Notes under the pieces: model-generated
What the model was told of the DNA's origin: nothing
The model's input: only the letters and a program-made list of their open reading frames with translations
Database searches by the model: none
NCBI GenBank assembly: GCA_000711775.1
Contig: ARYC01000371.1
Coordinates: 96,301-160,300, forward strand
Length of the DNA stretch: 64,000 nt
Direction: 5' to 3'
DNA from: Oxytricha trifallax
Lineage: Eukaryota; Ciliophora; Spirotrichea; Sporadotrichida; Oxytrichidae
Position numbers and translations under genes: made by a program
Part shown: positions 36,402 through 46,885 of the stretch, piece after piece
Layout: each line of letters opens with the position of its first letter
Position numbering within the stretch: the first letter of the stretch is position 1

Positions 36402-36659
36402 AGTAGGGTATTTAGGCCAATTTGCAAAATGAGAAATAAGAATTAGCGAAATTTAGGGTTTATTTATGATGAGAAATATTTAGATTTACTGTTGCAGCTT
36501 TGGTATGCAATGAATATTGATATAGACTAAGTCAAACCAGTAATGAATAATGCAGCTATAGCAAAGCTTCCGTGCTAAAGTGCCTTAAAAGTTAGGTATC
36601 ACTGCATGTTAGCTGTTTAGCGTTTTTATTCTGGTACTTGAAAACATCCAGTAAGGAAA

Positions 36660-37190
36660 TAAAAGTTCACTCAGTCCAATATTGAATACCTCTGTGATTC
36701 AGTTAAAATAGTAAAAAAATTGTGAATATGTAAATTCTTAAATATAAAGAAAAATATAATATTCTTACTTAAATCAATTTTTCTAGTATTTACTTTAATA
36801 AAGTTAGATTAGAAATTTACTAATTTATAATTTTGAATTGAAATAAAAAAACTTTTTTATTTTTGTTATTTTGATCATTGTTTTATATTGAGAATTAAAA
36901 ATTATATATTTAATTATGTTTATCTCGTATAAATTATAAAAATGAATTTTAATTTTAATCTAAGTTAAGTTTAATTTATTCAAATTTAAAATTATGAATT
37001 ATTTTTAATTAATTTACTAATAAAAGTAACCAATCTTTAAAATAAAAATTTTATGTATAAAATTTATTATTTCCCTCATATATATAAGTGTGAATAAATT
37101 AAATTTCATATTAGTAAAAATGTAATTTGATAAATAAAAATAATTTTAAAATAAAACAATTTAAATAATAATTATAAATAATAATTATAA
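36660..37190. other. AT-rich TBE interior, no gene
   Basis: A/T-rich spacer between the left terminus and the transposase. It resembles 31,140-31,570 in composition and in the words around its edges (TATGTATAAAATT; AATGGGC near the right edge), which may indicate a related element fragment there. Confidence 0.35.
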
Positions 37191-37192
37191 TA

Positions 37193-37243
37193 AAAATGGG
37201 CGCAAGTAGTAAAATATAATATTTACCACTTGCGCCCATTTTA
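37193..37243. repeat. Perfect short hairpin
   Basis: AAAATGGGCGCAAGTAGTAAA is mirrored by its near-complement around an 8-nt AT loop. The stem is about 20 bp with one mismatch, and unusually GC-rich for this DNA. It lies 120 bp upstream of the transposase frame and could be a cis element or a small nested inverted repeat. Confidence 0.7.
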
Positions 37244-37365
37244 AACATAATAATATATAAATCAAATGAATTAATTAAAAATAATTATAATCATGTCTTG
37301 ATAATGATTTATTTATATTATTTTTTGTATTTAAGGAATTTTTAAATTGACTATTTTTTTCTATT

Positions 37366-38165
37366 ATGACTGATTCTAAGACTTTAAAGTATTGGGCACA
37401 CTTCCCACTTGACTAGCGAGCTGTGATGTTTCATAGCAAGTTTCCTAACATGCGTATCTCTCCTTAAACTTTAGCCAACATTTATAGAAAAAATGGTATT
37501 ACTTTCAAGACTGTCAACAGAGTGAAGAGAGTGATTGATTTTATAGTGCCATTTTATAGTAATAATTTAAACTATATATATATTATTAAATGCAGAGGGC
37601 TATTGAAAATAACATAAAGTTCATACATTTTGATGAAGCTGTATTCACCTTCAACACCTATATTAACTAGTCTTGGTACAAGAAGTATGATAATATAGAA
37701 GTGTATGACTAAAAAGTAAAGGTAGTTGTCCATGCAATTTTAGCTTGTATTAGCAAATATTGAGGCTTAGAAAGTTATGTCATTCATCCTGGCTCTATTA
37801 AGCGAGAGTAGTATATAGAATTATTACACAAGCTCAAAGAGAAGTTAGCAACCAAGTTTTCATCCTTATTGTTAATAACCTCTCAGTCCATAAAACTAAG
37901 GAGTCTAAGAAAGTTTATGAAGACCTAAACATAACTCATTTTTACAACGTTCCTAATATCCCTTAATTTAATGGATTAGAATTCTACTAGAGTTAAATCA
38001 AGACTCATTACAAGAAGCTGTTGCTTTATCATCTTATGCAATGCTTGCCTATAGATAGAGTAAACTATATTCAAAGTAGCTGTAAGAGATTGAGCGTAGA
38101 TAAGACAAAAATTTGTGCAAGAAAGGGAAGAATGAATTCTTATAAGTTATAGATTTAAACGAATG
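37366..38165 (+). pseudogene. TBE transposase (42-kDa type, DDE)
   Basis: The ATG at 37366 opens MTDSKTLKYWAHFPLDQR. A helix-turn-helix-like segment follows (PQTLANIYRKNGITFKTVNR, about 37,470-37,530). After a frame change, KFIHFDEAVFTFNTYINQSW (37,618-37,675) gives the first catalytic Asp. There follow YDQKVKVVVHAIL, VFILIVNNLSVHKTKE (second catalytic region; the expected D.LSVHK has Asn, so a key Asp seems lost), and NVPNIPQFNGLEFYQSQIK (final acidic block, about 37,950-38,000). TAG/TAA sit at Gln in NQSW and YDQK. At least two frameshifts (about 37,570 and 37,860) make it inactive. It would cut and paste the element. Confidence 0.75.
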
Positions 38166-38199
38166 AATATATTCATATTATTAAATTGGCTCATAAATA

Positions 38200-38970
38200 T
38201 GTTTGGCTTCTCTTTTTTCTCCTCTTCTTATGGCTTGCTTGGGCCCATAATTCTACTCTTAGTGCCAGCTCCAGCATCTATGTTCATTTCATCTGGCTTT
38301 TAAACATTTTTAAAAAGTCTCTTGCTCACTACATATATAGTCTATGACTTTCTCTCTCTGTGAACCTTCGCATGCTCTTTCATTAGGAATATACCAGTTC
38401 CAGGTTTCCCAAAAAAGTTATGAATCAAAGCTTAAAAGAGAGGAATGGATGCTTCTTTAGCTTTGAAAGCCAGGTCTCGTTTATTAGTATGTCTTGCTTA
38501 TTTTAATCTTCAGGAGAAATAGAGAAGAGTTTTTTTTGAGCTTCTTCGATGATCTCTCTGAGATAATTCTCTCTTAAAGTGCCAAGAACACCAAAGAAGA
38601 AACTCATATCTGGATGTTTGTTAGAGAGTTGTTTCTTGGTAGGAAGATAAACTACCAACTCTTCATCTTCACGCATCATAGTAGAGATTAGTGACAGAAA
38701 TCATTGGGTTGTTTGGTATTTTTATCAACTTAATTTCATTGTTTTTGAAGGTTTTCTTCTCATCACAGAGTATAGCTTTTTTAAGAATGAAATTTTGATT
38801 CCTTCCATCGTTGAAAGGAATAATCCCACTATATATATGATTAAGTATATGTTACATGCTTACCATGTTGAGTTAGGTATCGATACAGATCTTTCTTACT
38901 TCTAAATCTTGAGATCATTTCTTAATCTTCAACCCTCTTTATTGCAGTACTTAAAGATTCCATCCTTGTT
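38200..38970 (-). pseudogene. TBE middle ORF (22-kDa type)
   Basis: On the minus strand: HIYSGIIPFNDGRNQNFILK (about 38,830), TFKNNEIKLIKIPNNPMISV (about 38,740), then MREDEELVVYLPTKKQLSNK, MSFFFGVLGTLRENYLREII and EEAQKKLFSISPEDQNKQDI (about 38,680-38,520), with KKHPFLSF near the first TGA. It is the convergent middle gene expected of a TBE, function unknown. The identity is inferred from position plus the homologous fragment at 24.0 kb. Frameshifts around 38,690 break it. Confidence 0.6.
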
Positions 38971-39479
38971 CCTTCTCTTGTTATTGAATTTCAGATTATA
39001 ATATTTATATTTTTGGACCATACTGTTTAAAATATTAGTATTAAAAATGGACATCTTATAGGAGGTCAAGCTAGTAAAGATACGTGGAAAAGGTTTGCAG
39101 AAGCTGCAACAAACTTAATAGATGAAGCTCCATTTTTACCAATTAAATTTCATTAAATTAGTAATAATTTTGTTTAAATTTAATTAGTACCGGTACTAAA
39201 TCCGTATAAATTTAATTAGTACATAAACTTAATTAGTACCTAGTTTTAAACTAATGAGATTTTAATGGAAAAATTCCAAAATGGTTCAAAACTGAATTGG
39301 AACCAAAATCAAAATTATTAAGTAAAAAATAAGAAAAATTATAGTTATAATTTTTAGCATAAATATAATCTCTAACACCTGTATTTTAACCATAATATTT
39401 GTCGTATAACCTCCAATACAGAGCTACTATAACCAAAAAGGTTATTAGATCTTTATAATATAAATTTAAATTTGAATTT

Positions 39480-40920
39480 TAACATGGCGGCTAAATCGTA
39501 AGGCAGTTTCTCTTGGAGCAGGATAATTATTGCTAAACTTTGACTCCTCCAAGAAACCAGAGGTAATATATATTGAATAGGAGGTTGAGCTAAGAGCTCT
39601 AGAGTTTGAAGCAGATGTCTTTAAAATTGAAGTTTAAAGCAAGAAATAAAGGGCTGAGATGGGAGTTTAAACATAAGTTGAATTGGTTGAGGAAGAAAAG
39701 GAACAGCTACCAATAAATAAAAAATAAAAACATTTTAATGTGATGAATGCTAAAATTTCTTTTGAGCTGAGTCTAGCTAGAAAAGGCACATCAAAGAGAT
39801 GAACTCTGGTAGAGCTAAGATCTTCTTTAAGCATGATAAAGTAGATGATAGGTATTAGTACACGACATGCATGAAGTCTTATACTCACTCTGCCAAAGTA
39901 AAGAGGCATATGCAAAAGCACCACTTTAGAGAATTCCTGATTAAAGACGAAGCCATTCAAAAGTATGTACCTAATAAAAGAAAAAATAATTCTCTTTAGT
40001 CACAAAGAGAACAGGAGGAGAGGTTCCAGAGACAGAAGTGTTTTGAATCATTGAATCAGCCAGTAAATGGTACTCTTATAGCATGACTTTAAGAGAGAGC
40101 TATATATAAACCTGCATTGAACGCAATTGATAATGACAGCTGTATTGAAAATTACTTGCATTTTGACCTCCAATCAAGGCTAAGCTTATAGTGGTTGATG
40201 AATATGCTTACAAAGTATATCTTTTCAAGTATCTGATTAAAAACGAGCAGTATCAAAATGAATTTGCAAATGAGTACATTATACTGAGAGAGGCTTGGAA
40301 AATAGTTTAAAAATTTACTTAGACTTGATGGAGTTATTCTTGGGCATTTTTTTATTGCATTAAGACTGAAAAAGTATGAAATGACTTTGAGAGAGTATCT
40401 CTATCAATTTATATGCCCAGAAGATTTAAATGAGATACTTTCAGAAATTATTAAGGGTATATAAGAGCTCTATGACTTTGGGTATGTACATAGATATTTA
40501 AAGCCTGAAAATGCTATGTTAAATCTCTGTCCATTGTAAATAGTAGTCATTGATTTCAATAGAGCGATAAGATAAGAGATAGTAATTTGGCTAAGGTGCT
40601 TGGAACACCAGAATACTTTCCAATCAGAGAGAAGTGGACTAATGGCTCTGTTTAGTGGGATGTTTTGGTAGTTGCTGCAATAATCTTAGAGTGCGATATG
40701 GAAGTATGTCTTGCTTTGGAACAAAGCACGAGAAATAATTAATAAGTTTGGCTTCTAAACATATATTACAGGAAGATGTCTGCAATGAAATTAAAAGGCT
40801 TGTAGAGATGATAATCGTTAGAGCTCCAGCTTAGCCTAGATAATCATTAGAATACCTACATGAACCACTCCAGAGTGCAAGATTCATGAGGTATAAACAG
40901 ATAAGCAGATAAAATTTGTT
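39480..40920 (+). pseudogene. TBE zinc-finger/kinase ORF (57-kDa type)
   Basis: A decayed C2H2 finger lies at about 39,850-39,925: YTTCMKSYTHSAKVKRHMQK followed by HH. Its first Cys is replaced by Tyr, so it could not bind zinc normally. Then comes a charged linker (NSLQSQREQEERFQRQK). A kinase-like domain follows at about 40,190-40,900: FGYVHRYLKPENAML (HRD changed to HRY), IVVIDFNRA (DFG changed to DFN), then LGTPEYFPIREKW and QWDVLVVAAIILECD. The order finger-then-kinase matches the 57-kDa ORF of TBE transposons. Frameshifts and the two altered catalytic motifs indicate no kinase activity. Confidence 0.65.
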
Positions 40921-41009
40921 TGAATTAAATGCACCAATAATCATAAAATATTGATTAAATTCACAAAAAACTTGCGTTTTATCTACTAACTCAATAAGAC
41001 CCAAACTTT

Positions 41010-41066
41010 ACCCTACAAATCAAAGCAATTATAAATATCATCAAGGTGTTTTTAATGTGGCTAGTT
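41010..41066 (-). repeat. TBE right terminal inverted repeat (decayed)
   Basis: CCCAAACTTTACCCTACAAA followed by TCAAAG... is the diverged complement of the left subterminal region. The terminal G4T4 is degraded to GGTGTTTTTAATG, so the exact end is uncertain. Confidence 0.6.
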
Positions 41067-41069
41067 TTT

Positions 41070-41860
41070 GCGACTTATCTCAACAGAAATAGAGATAGCA
41101 TAGTTGCATGGGTTAAATGAAAATATAGCAAATTTCATGTTTGGATCTTAAATAATTAACATAAGCTCTCTCCAAAAATACATCTGCAAGCAAATTAATT
41201 GAAATCATAATGTAGGAGAAAGATTTGGACAGATAGGTAATGATGAATTATTAGACTGAGTTTTGCGAATAATCCAACAGCATACAAACTTGTTCGAATG
41301 GTGAATATTAATTGAAGGCACATACAGACAATCAATAGAGAAAACGCAGATATCCTTTAGACGCAGATTATAGCTAACTTAGATATATTGCAGCTGATGA
41401 TTAATTTCAACTCAAAAGAAATTGTCCTCTCACCCACACGACAGAAGAAATCAATTACCATCCCACTGAATACAAGACAGAGCTGTCGCCTTATAGGAAC
41501 TGACTGTGTTTAGAAATTGTAATGCTCATTCACCCATGCACCGATTAAACTCATTAGCCTCTTTAAATATATTTTAGTCGATTATAAGAGTTTAAAAATT
41601 ACATCATCATCGTCAGGAACTAATAAGGTTTATGGAAATTTATCATAGAGCTCCAAATAAGTTTCAAATTTGTTTAGTTGTTTAGTCATCTATCACAACA
41701 AGAAGAGCAAGGTTGCTTTCCCCAACAGTAATAAAAGTGAGTCAAAAAAATTATAAAATTGTGCTAGGCCCCACTTGGATAAAGGCAGGTGTGTTTCAGA
41801 AAATAGTTTGTACACTTTTCACGAAAGCCTTAGCAATAACGAAGGAGTTCAATGTAATAT
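41070..41860. other. No clear gene
   Basis: Moderately AT-rich; broken frames only. The frame at 41,713-41,904 (VIKVSQKNYKIVLGPTWIK) runs into the left arm of palindrome 1 and is not supported as a gene. Confidence 0.3.
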
Positions 41861-41863
41861 TAA

Positions 41864-43422
41864 GCGACTATTATTCAAATGTGGAGACTATAAAAAATAT
41901 ATAAAAAAAGGGATCGAATAGTAATATGTTCATATAAATATACTTTAGTTAAGATAAAACAGTCACTAATTTAAAATAAGTATAAGATATGATATTTAAT
42001 TAATTAATTAATCAACTATCTAAAAATGAAATTTTCGTTTTTTTCAACCTTTTTGAATCATTTCTATTTTAGGGTATCGATCAAGTTGAAAATGTAGTGA
42101 TCTTTAAGTATTTTCATAATTTTCCTTAGATATCTTCATCATATATTTTCAGGATATCTGCCTCAAGAAATAAAAAGTGTGGAGAGCACAGAGTTTAACA
42201 ATAATTATGATATATTTTTTTTGATAATAGAGAATTATAACAATTTGATTAAGAATATTAGAAATAATAAAAATGTCTGGTCGGAATGTGCAGTGTCCCT
42301 CACAAATAATGTAAGTTACAAAAAACATATCTAGATTTTTTATTTTTTAGTTGACCTGCCTGGTTAGTGCAGTGAAGGGTAGAGACAAAGACTTCGCAGA
42401 GCAAGACTAAAAAGTGGTCAGAGAGTACTCACTTGGAAAGATGGAAGAAAATACAAGGGTGAATTCAAAGACAATGAAACGTTTTTAAGATATACTTTAT
42501 TCAAAGCAAAACCCCGTTAGTCAATTAAGAATGAAGATTAGGGATTAAGAATAATGAAATTAAGAATTAATTATAATTGGCTGAAATTAAATATAATCAG
42601 GCTAAAAACAAATTTACGCCCCCTGATTGGTTTATTTTATATAGACAATTAATCGAGCCAATTGCTTTAATAATTAGCCAAAACTTTAATAATTTACGAC
42701 AATTATAATTAATTCTTAATTTCATTATTCTTAATCCCCAATCTTCATTCTTAATTGACTAACGGGTTTAGTTTGAATAAAGTATATCTTAAAAACGTTT
42801 CATTGTCTTTGAATTCACCCTTGTATTTTCTTCCATCTTTCCAAGTGAGTACTCTCTGACCACTTTTTAGTCTTGCTCTGCGAAGTCTTTGTCTCTACCC
42901 TTCACTGCACTAACCAGGCAGGTCAACTAAAAAATAAAAAATTTAGATATGTTTTTTGTAACTTACATTATTTGTGAGCGACACTGCACATTACGACCAG
43001 ACATTTTTATTATTTCTAATATTCTTAATCAAATTGTTATAATTCTTTATTTTCCAAAAAATATATCATAATTATTTTAAAACTCTACACACTGACCATT
43101 ACTATTTTCTGAGCGAAGTCATCCTAAATATATGATAAGAATATAAAGGAAAAATATTGAAAATTCATATAAAAATCTACTACATCGACAACCATGATCG
43201 ATGCTCAAATAAATAAAAATGAAATGGAAAAGATGAAATAACGAAAAATCCAATTTTTAGATAGTTGATTAATTAATTAAAGTTAAATAATCAGTATCTT
43301 AAAACTTAATTTTAAATTAGTGACTGTTTTATCTTAACTAAAGTATATTTATATGAACATATTACTATTCGATCCCTTTTTTTATATATTTTTTATAGTC
43401 TCCACATTTTAATAATAGTCGC
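41864..43422. repeat. Large palindrome 1 (about 720-bp arms)
   Basis: Left arm 41,864-42,581 and right arm about 42,700-43,422 are inverted copies around a spacer of about 118 bp. The inner 280 bp of the arms are nearly identical, while the outer halves are clearly more diverged (about 70-75% by eye). Each arm carries an exon-intron-exon fragment (see 42,160-42,490), so a gene piece has been duplicated head-to-head. Confidence 0.85.
42160..42490 (+). CDS. Exon pair with SLTNN|gtaagt junction (copy B, in palindrome arm)
   Basis: A candidate intron end (ATTTTCAG at about 42,153) is followed by an exon reading YLPQEIKSVESTEFNNNYDI...VWSECAVSLTNN up to 42,311. Then comes GTAAGTTA...TTTTTTAG (about 40 nt). 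The next exon is readable in phase 0 as LTCLVSAVKGRDKDFAEQDQ...REYSLGKMEE. In another frame the same DNA gives LTWKDGRKYKGEFKDN, a MORN-repeat-like string. The phase-0 reading parallels copy A at 14.2 kb. Its mirror image lies at about 42,790-43,120 on the minus strand. Product unknown. Confidence 0.4.
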
Positions 43423-43504
43423 CAAATAATAGCATCAGTTACTAATGTAGTATTTTGAATGTCATCATTTAAAACATAGGAAACAGAATACTAGTGGTAA
43501 CGTA

Positions 43505-44035
43505 AAGTGCTCAAGGAGGATGATTCTGGCTCAGGATTCCTCCTACAGACTACTGGTAAGTCTAAGTACATTACTGGAAATACTTTTTAATTAGATGAGA
43601 ATCTGCCAAGGCGAATACACTGCTGTCCAGCTATCCTTTTAAGCTTGTATAGGAAGCATCTGACAGAATACATTAATCACCTTGGAGTCCATAACCATCA
43701 GATGGATAAGCAGTGGGGCCCAGGTATGGCTTCTTGAGGACCATTGTTGCTTCGCTAGATCATCTTAGAATGCAGAATATCTGATGCTCAGTGACTTTTA
43801 TTTGGTGCATATATTTTTCCGAGTCGGTCTGGCATTTTGCCTATATAATGTCCTTCTCTTATCTCGGCCATTGCGACACTTGTCTAAGTCGGAGTTTTCA
43901 TCTCCACAGATATTTCGATTGAGAATTGCGTGTGCCCTCCTCATTCCCTCAGTCGAAAATCCTTCCGTGATTTCGTTTGCAATACTGATTTTCCAAAATT
44001 TCCTCTACCTCCAATTAAAGGTAAGTCTTCTACTT
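43505..44035 (-). CDS. Higher-GC coding fragment, unrecognised
   Basis: This short island of balanced composition lies between palindromes 1 and 2. On the minus strand two adjoining frames look coding: EITEGFSTEGMRRAHAILNR then NICGDENSDLDKCRNGRDKR (about 44,000-43,850), and MVLKKPYLGPTAYPSDGYGL, QGDQCILSDASYTSLKGQLD, SSVFALADSHLIKKYFQQ (about 43,755-43,570), ending at a TGA near 43,518. CTTACC at its high end could be a complementary splice donor. Possibly a macronuclear-destined fragment; no family recognised. Confidence 0.4.
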
Positions 44036-44198
44036 TATTAATCAATTTATTATCTATCCTTATTTATCTTATTATGATAAATAAAAAGGAAAATATATGA
44101 TTATAATAATTCAATTAAAATTAACAAGAATACCTTTAAAATAAAATGGAAGAGAAACAACTCATACAGCTTTACCATTCTTTTATTCACAACAATTT

Positions 44199-45012
44199 AT
44201 AAGGTAAAAATTTTGAAGTATAAGTGAAATTTTATATTAATCAAAATTGCTAATAACGTGAATTAGGTAGAAGTCTTAAAACAATAAGTCAAGACTTAGT
44301 AAATGGACTATAGCGTATATTTGAAGCAGTATATCTCAAGTTGTTATTTATGAATTAGTCTGAGATATTTACACTCTGATCTTGAGCTGATATCAGCCCA
44401 TTGACCGCTGATATCAGCGCAATGTATCGTAAAAAGCTCCACTTCGAACGACATCTCGCTGGATCCACATTCTTAATTCATTGGCCTCTGAGAGCTTTAA
44501 TTGCCCTCATTTTTAATAATTCTTAATTAGTCTTAATTAATTTGATGATTAATTAAATTACGCAATTTAATAATTTAATAATTTATCACGAATCAGATTT
44601 CTCTATAGTGAAATTAATCTAAGTTTAAACTTTTTAATTTTTCATTAAAAATTAAAATCAAATCATCAAATTAATTAAGATTAATTAAGAATTATTAAAA
44701 ATGAGGGCAATTAAAGCACTCAGAGGCCAATGAATTAAGAATGTGGATCCAGCGAGATTTCGTTCGAAGTGGAGCTTTTTACGATACATTGCGCTAATAT
44801 CAGCGGTCAATGGGCTGATATCAGCTCAAGATCAGAGTGTAAATATCTCAGACTAATTCATAAATAACAACTTGAGATATTCTAGTGCAAATATACGCTA
44901 TAGTCCATTTAGTAAGTCTTGTCTTATTGTTTTAAGACTTCTACCTAATTCACGTTATTAGCAATTTTGATTAATATAAAATTTCACTTATACTTCAAAA
45001 TTTTTACCTTAT
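44199..45012. repeat. Large palindrome 2 (352-bp arms)
   Basis: Left arm 44,199-44,550 and right arm 44,661-45,012 have exactly equal length (352 bp) and only a handful of mismatches, around a 110-bp spacer. Each arm contains a GC-richer block with tandem TGATATCAGC words and a GGATCC site. No gene in the arms. The near identity indicates a recent origin or active sequence homogenisation. Confidence 0.9.
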
Positions 45013-45387
45013 CAAAATTACTAGTTATTACCACGCCTTTCCAGTTCTTTACTGTTTTTTTATGAAGGCTTAGCTAAAGTCAGTTACCTCACATACCAGA
45101 GAGGACCTCTAAAAAATAAATGTTTTAAATATCTTTTTTGTTTCTTAAATTATTTAGTGAGGGAAATGCTCTACCACCATAGCCATTAAAAGTATTCTTA
45201 TTAATCCTAATCAATTCTTTCAATTATCTATTTTTCTTTCTATTTATCATAAATCACTTTAAAATTACACAGCGCATCCCTACATGCTACAAAATCACTT
45301 GGAAGTGTTTGGATAATTTTTACCTTTTTTTGGAGAAAAAAGTTGACGAAATGCTATTTAATGTACTAAAATAGGGGTAAGACCCAT

Positions 45388-45698
45388 ATGATAAAAAGGG
45401 AAAAATTGCCCCAAAAAAATAAGGGAAAAAAATCTACTCCTAAATTAAGCAGTAAGTCATTTTACCTATTTTAATTATTTTTATAGAAGCTGATTTACTT
45501 AGAAGCAAATAGCGTACTATGAGCAAAATGATGAAGATGCTCAAAATTTTGAGAGAATAAAATGAAAGTGTTATGTAACTTAAAGGAATCTGCCCTGATG
45601 GTAAAATGCCTAAATGTCTGCTACTTGAGGAAAAGAAGGCAATCGAATATGAACTTACTGACAGATCGGATGTATTCACAATTGCCAAAAATACTTGA
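45388..45698 (+). CDS. Small two-exon gene, basic 91-residue protein
   Basis: Exon 1 (45,388-45,451) starts at ATG and encodes MIKREKLPQKNKGKKSTPKL plus Ser and the first base of Lys. The intron (45,452-45,486) is 35 nt and runs GTAAGT to ATAG. Exon 2 (45,487-45,698) encodes KADLLRSKQRTMSKMMKMLK, ILREQNESVMQLKGICPDGK, MPKCLLLEEKKAIEYELTDR and SDVFTIAKNT, ending in TGA. Exon lengths of 64 and 212 nt keep the frame exactly (92 codons with stop), and three TAA/TAG codons read as Gln. The N-terminus is lysine-rich and the middle is a likely amphipathic helix. It has no recognised family. It sits intact between palindromes 2 and 3 and is the best-preserved gene model in the window. Confidence 0.6.
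45452..45486 (+). other. 35-nt intron
   Basis: GTAAGTCATT...TTTTTATAG; canonical GT-AG, AT-rich, in the size class usual for ciliate introns. Its removal restores one continuous frame. Confidence 0.6.
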
Positions 45699-46070
45699 TT
45701 TGAATAATGAGGGAATGCCCTTCTCTACACAAGGATAGACCAGATCACCTGGTAACACCTTATGAGGCAACATAAATCAATGAAAAGTAAGGAAACTGTT
45801 CAAAGTCCCATTTGATGATTCACTCAACTAATGCTGCGGAATCATGCACTTCTTTATGTACTCCCCCTGATTTGACTACTCAACTTTGTTTCTTAGCATG
45901 ACCTTTTTAATTCTCTCATTTATCAGAGAGTGTGAATGAGGTTTCTAATGTTCATAACTAGCTTATATCTCAAAGTATTTTATCATAATAAATAATCTCC
46001 CAATTTTTTATAATTTTTTCACATAATATTTCGTTAAAGTGTCTTTTAACATTAGAAATAATAATCTTAT

Positions 46071-46882
46071 TAAAGTGAAGATAATGGATTGAAAGTAAGC
46101 ATATAAAATTAATCAACTTTTTAATCATATATTTGTTCTTTTAGCTGCTTGTATAGTCTTAATTAAGCTTCTTCAAAGCTTTTTGCATCATCTCATTTTT
46201 CTTGCTTTGTAGTGATCAGAACTATGAAGGCTATTCTCGTTTGATTAATCATATTCTTGTCATCGAAAAGAGCTGAACTATAGGTCCATCAAATGATTAG
46301 TTCACCATTGCAAGCTTCAAGAGTGCTTTGATCATGATCCTAAGAGATCAGGTTCCTCCATTTTATTAGGCGAAATTTTAATAAATCAGTGATTTTAATA
46401 AATTAAATCAGGCACAGTCTTAATTAATCAGTGGGTGTTTTAAATTAATTAAGACATCCCTATTAAAAATTCTTAATAGATTAAACTTATTTGTTAAAAC
46501 TTTTATCATTAATCATTAAAACTTAAAAAGTTTTAATTTGCCTGATTTAATTTATTAAAATCACTGATTTATTAAAATTTCGCCTAATAAAATGGAGGAA
46601 CCTGATCTCTTAGGATCATGATCAAAGCACTCTTGAAGCTTGCAATGGTGAACTAATCATTTGATGGACCTATAGTTCAGCTCTTTTCGATGACAAGAAT
46701 ATGATTAATCAAACGAGAATAGCCTTCATAGTTCTGATCACTACAAAGCAAGAAAAATGAGATGATGCAAAAAGCTTTGAAGAAGCTTAATTAAGACTAT
46801 ACAAGCAGCTAAAAGAACAAATATATGATTAAAAAGTTGATTAATTTTATATGCTTACTTTCAATCCATTATCTTCACTTTA
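46071..46882. repeat. Large palindrome 3 (344-bp arms, apparently perfect)
   Basis: Left arm 46,071-46,414 and right arm 46,539-46,882 have equal length (344 bp), and no mismatch was found on reading through them. The spacer is 124 bp. TAT flanks both sides (46,068-46,070 and 46,883-46,885), a possible 3-bp target-site duplication. The sequence is unrelated to palindromes 1 and 2, and no gene lies in it. Confidence 0.9.
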
Positions 46883-46885
46883 TAT

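Larger units (their letters stand above)
36338..41066. mobile_element. Telomere-bearing element (TBE-type DNA transposon)
   Basis: The left end begins with CAAAACCCCAAAACCTC, the hypotrich C4A4 telomere-like terminus with one base changed. It is preceded by AAT, matching the ANT target preference of TBEs. The subterminal sequence (TTTGATTTGTAAAGTATAGTTGGGG, 36,377-36,401) reappears inverted and diverged near 41,010-41,035. This marks the right inverted repeat, whose C4A4 end has decayed. In between lie the three expected genes: transposase (+), a middle ORF (-) and a zinc-finger/kinase ORF (+). At 4.7 kb it is slightly longer than the roughly 4.1 kb known for TBE1. All three genes are frameshifted. 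Known TBEs are removed from the developing macronucleus and their transposases take part in genome rearrangement. Confidence 0.85.

Noticed and set aside
42430-42470. MORN repeat (WKDGRKYKGEF) in palindrome 1
   Set aside because: A single motif copy in one frame only. The phase-0 reading after splicing gives a different protein that resembles the 14.2-kb copy, so the MORN string may be chance; kept as a note, not a call.
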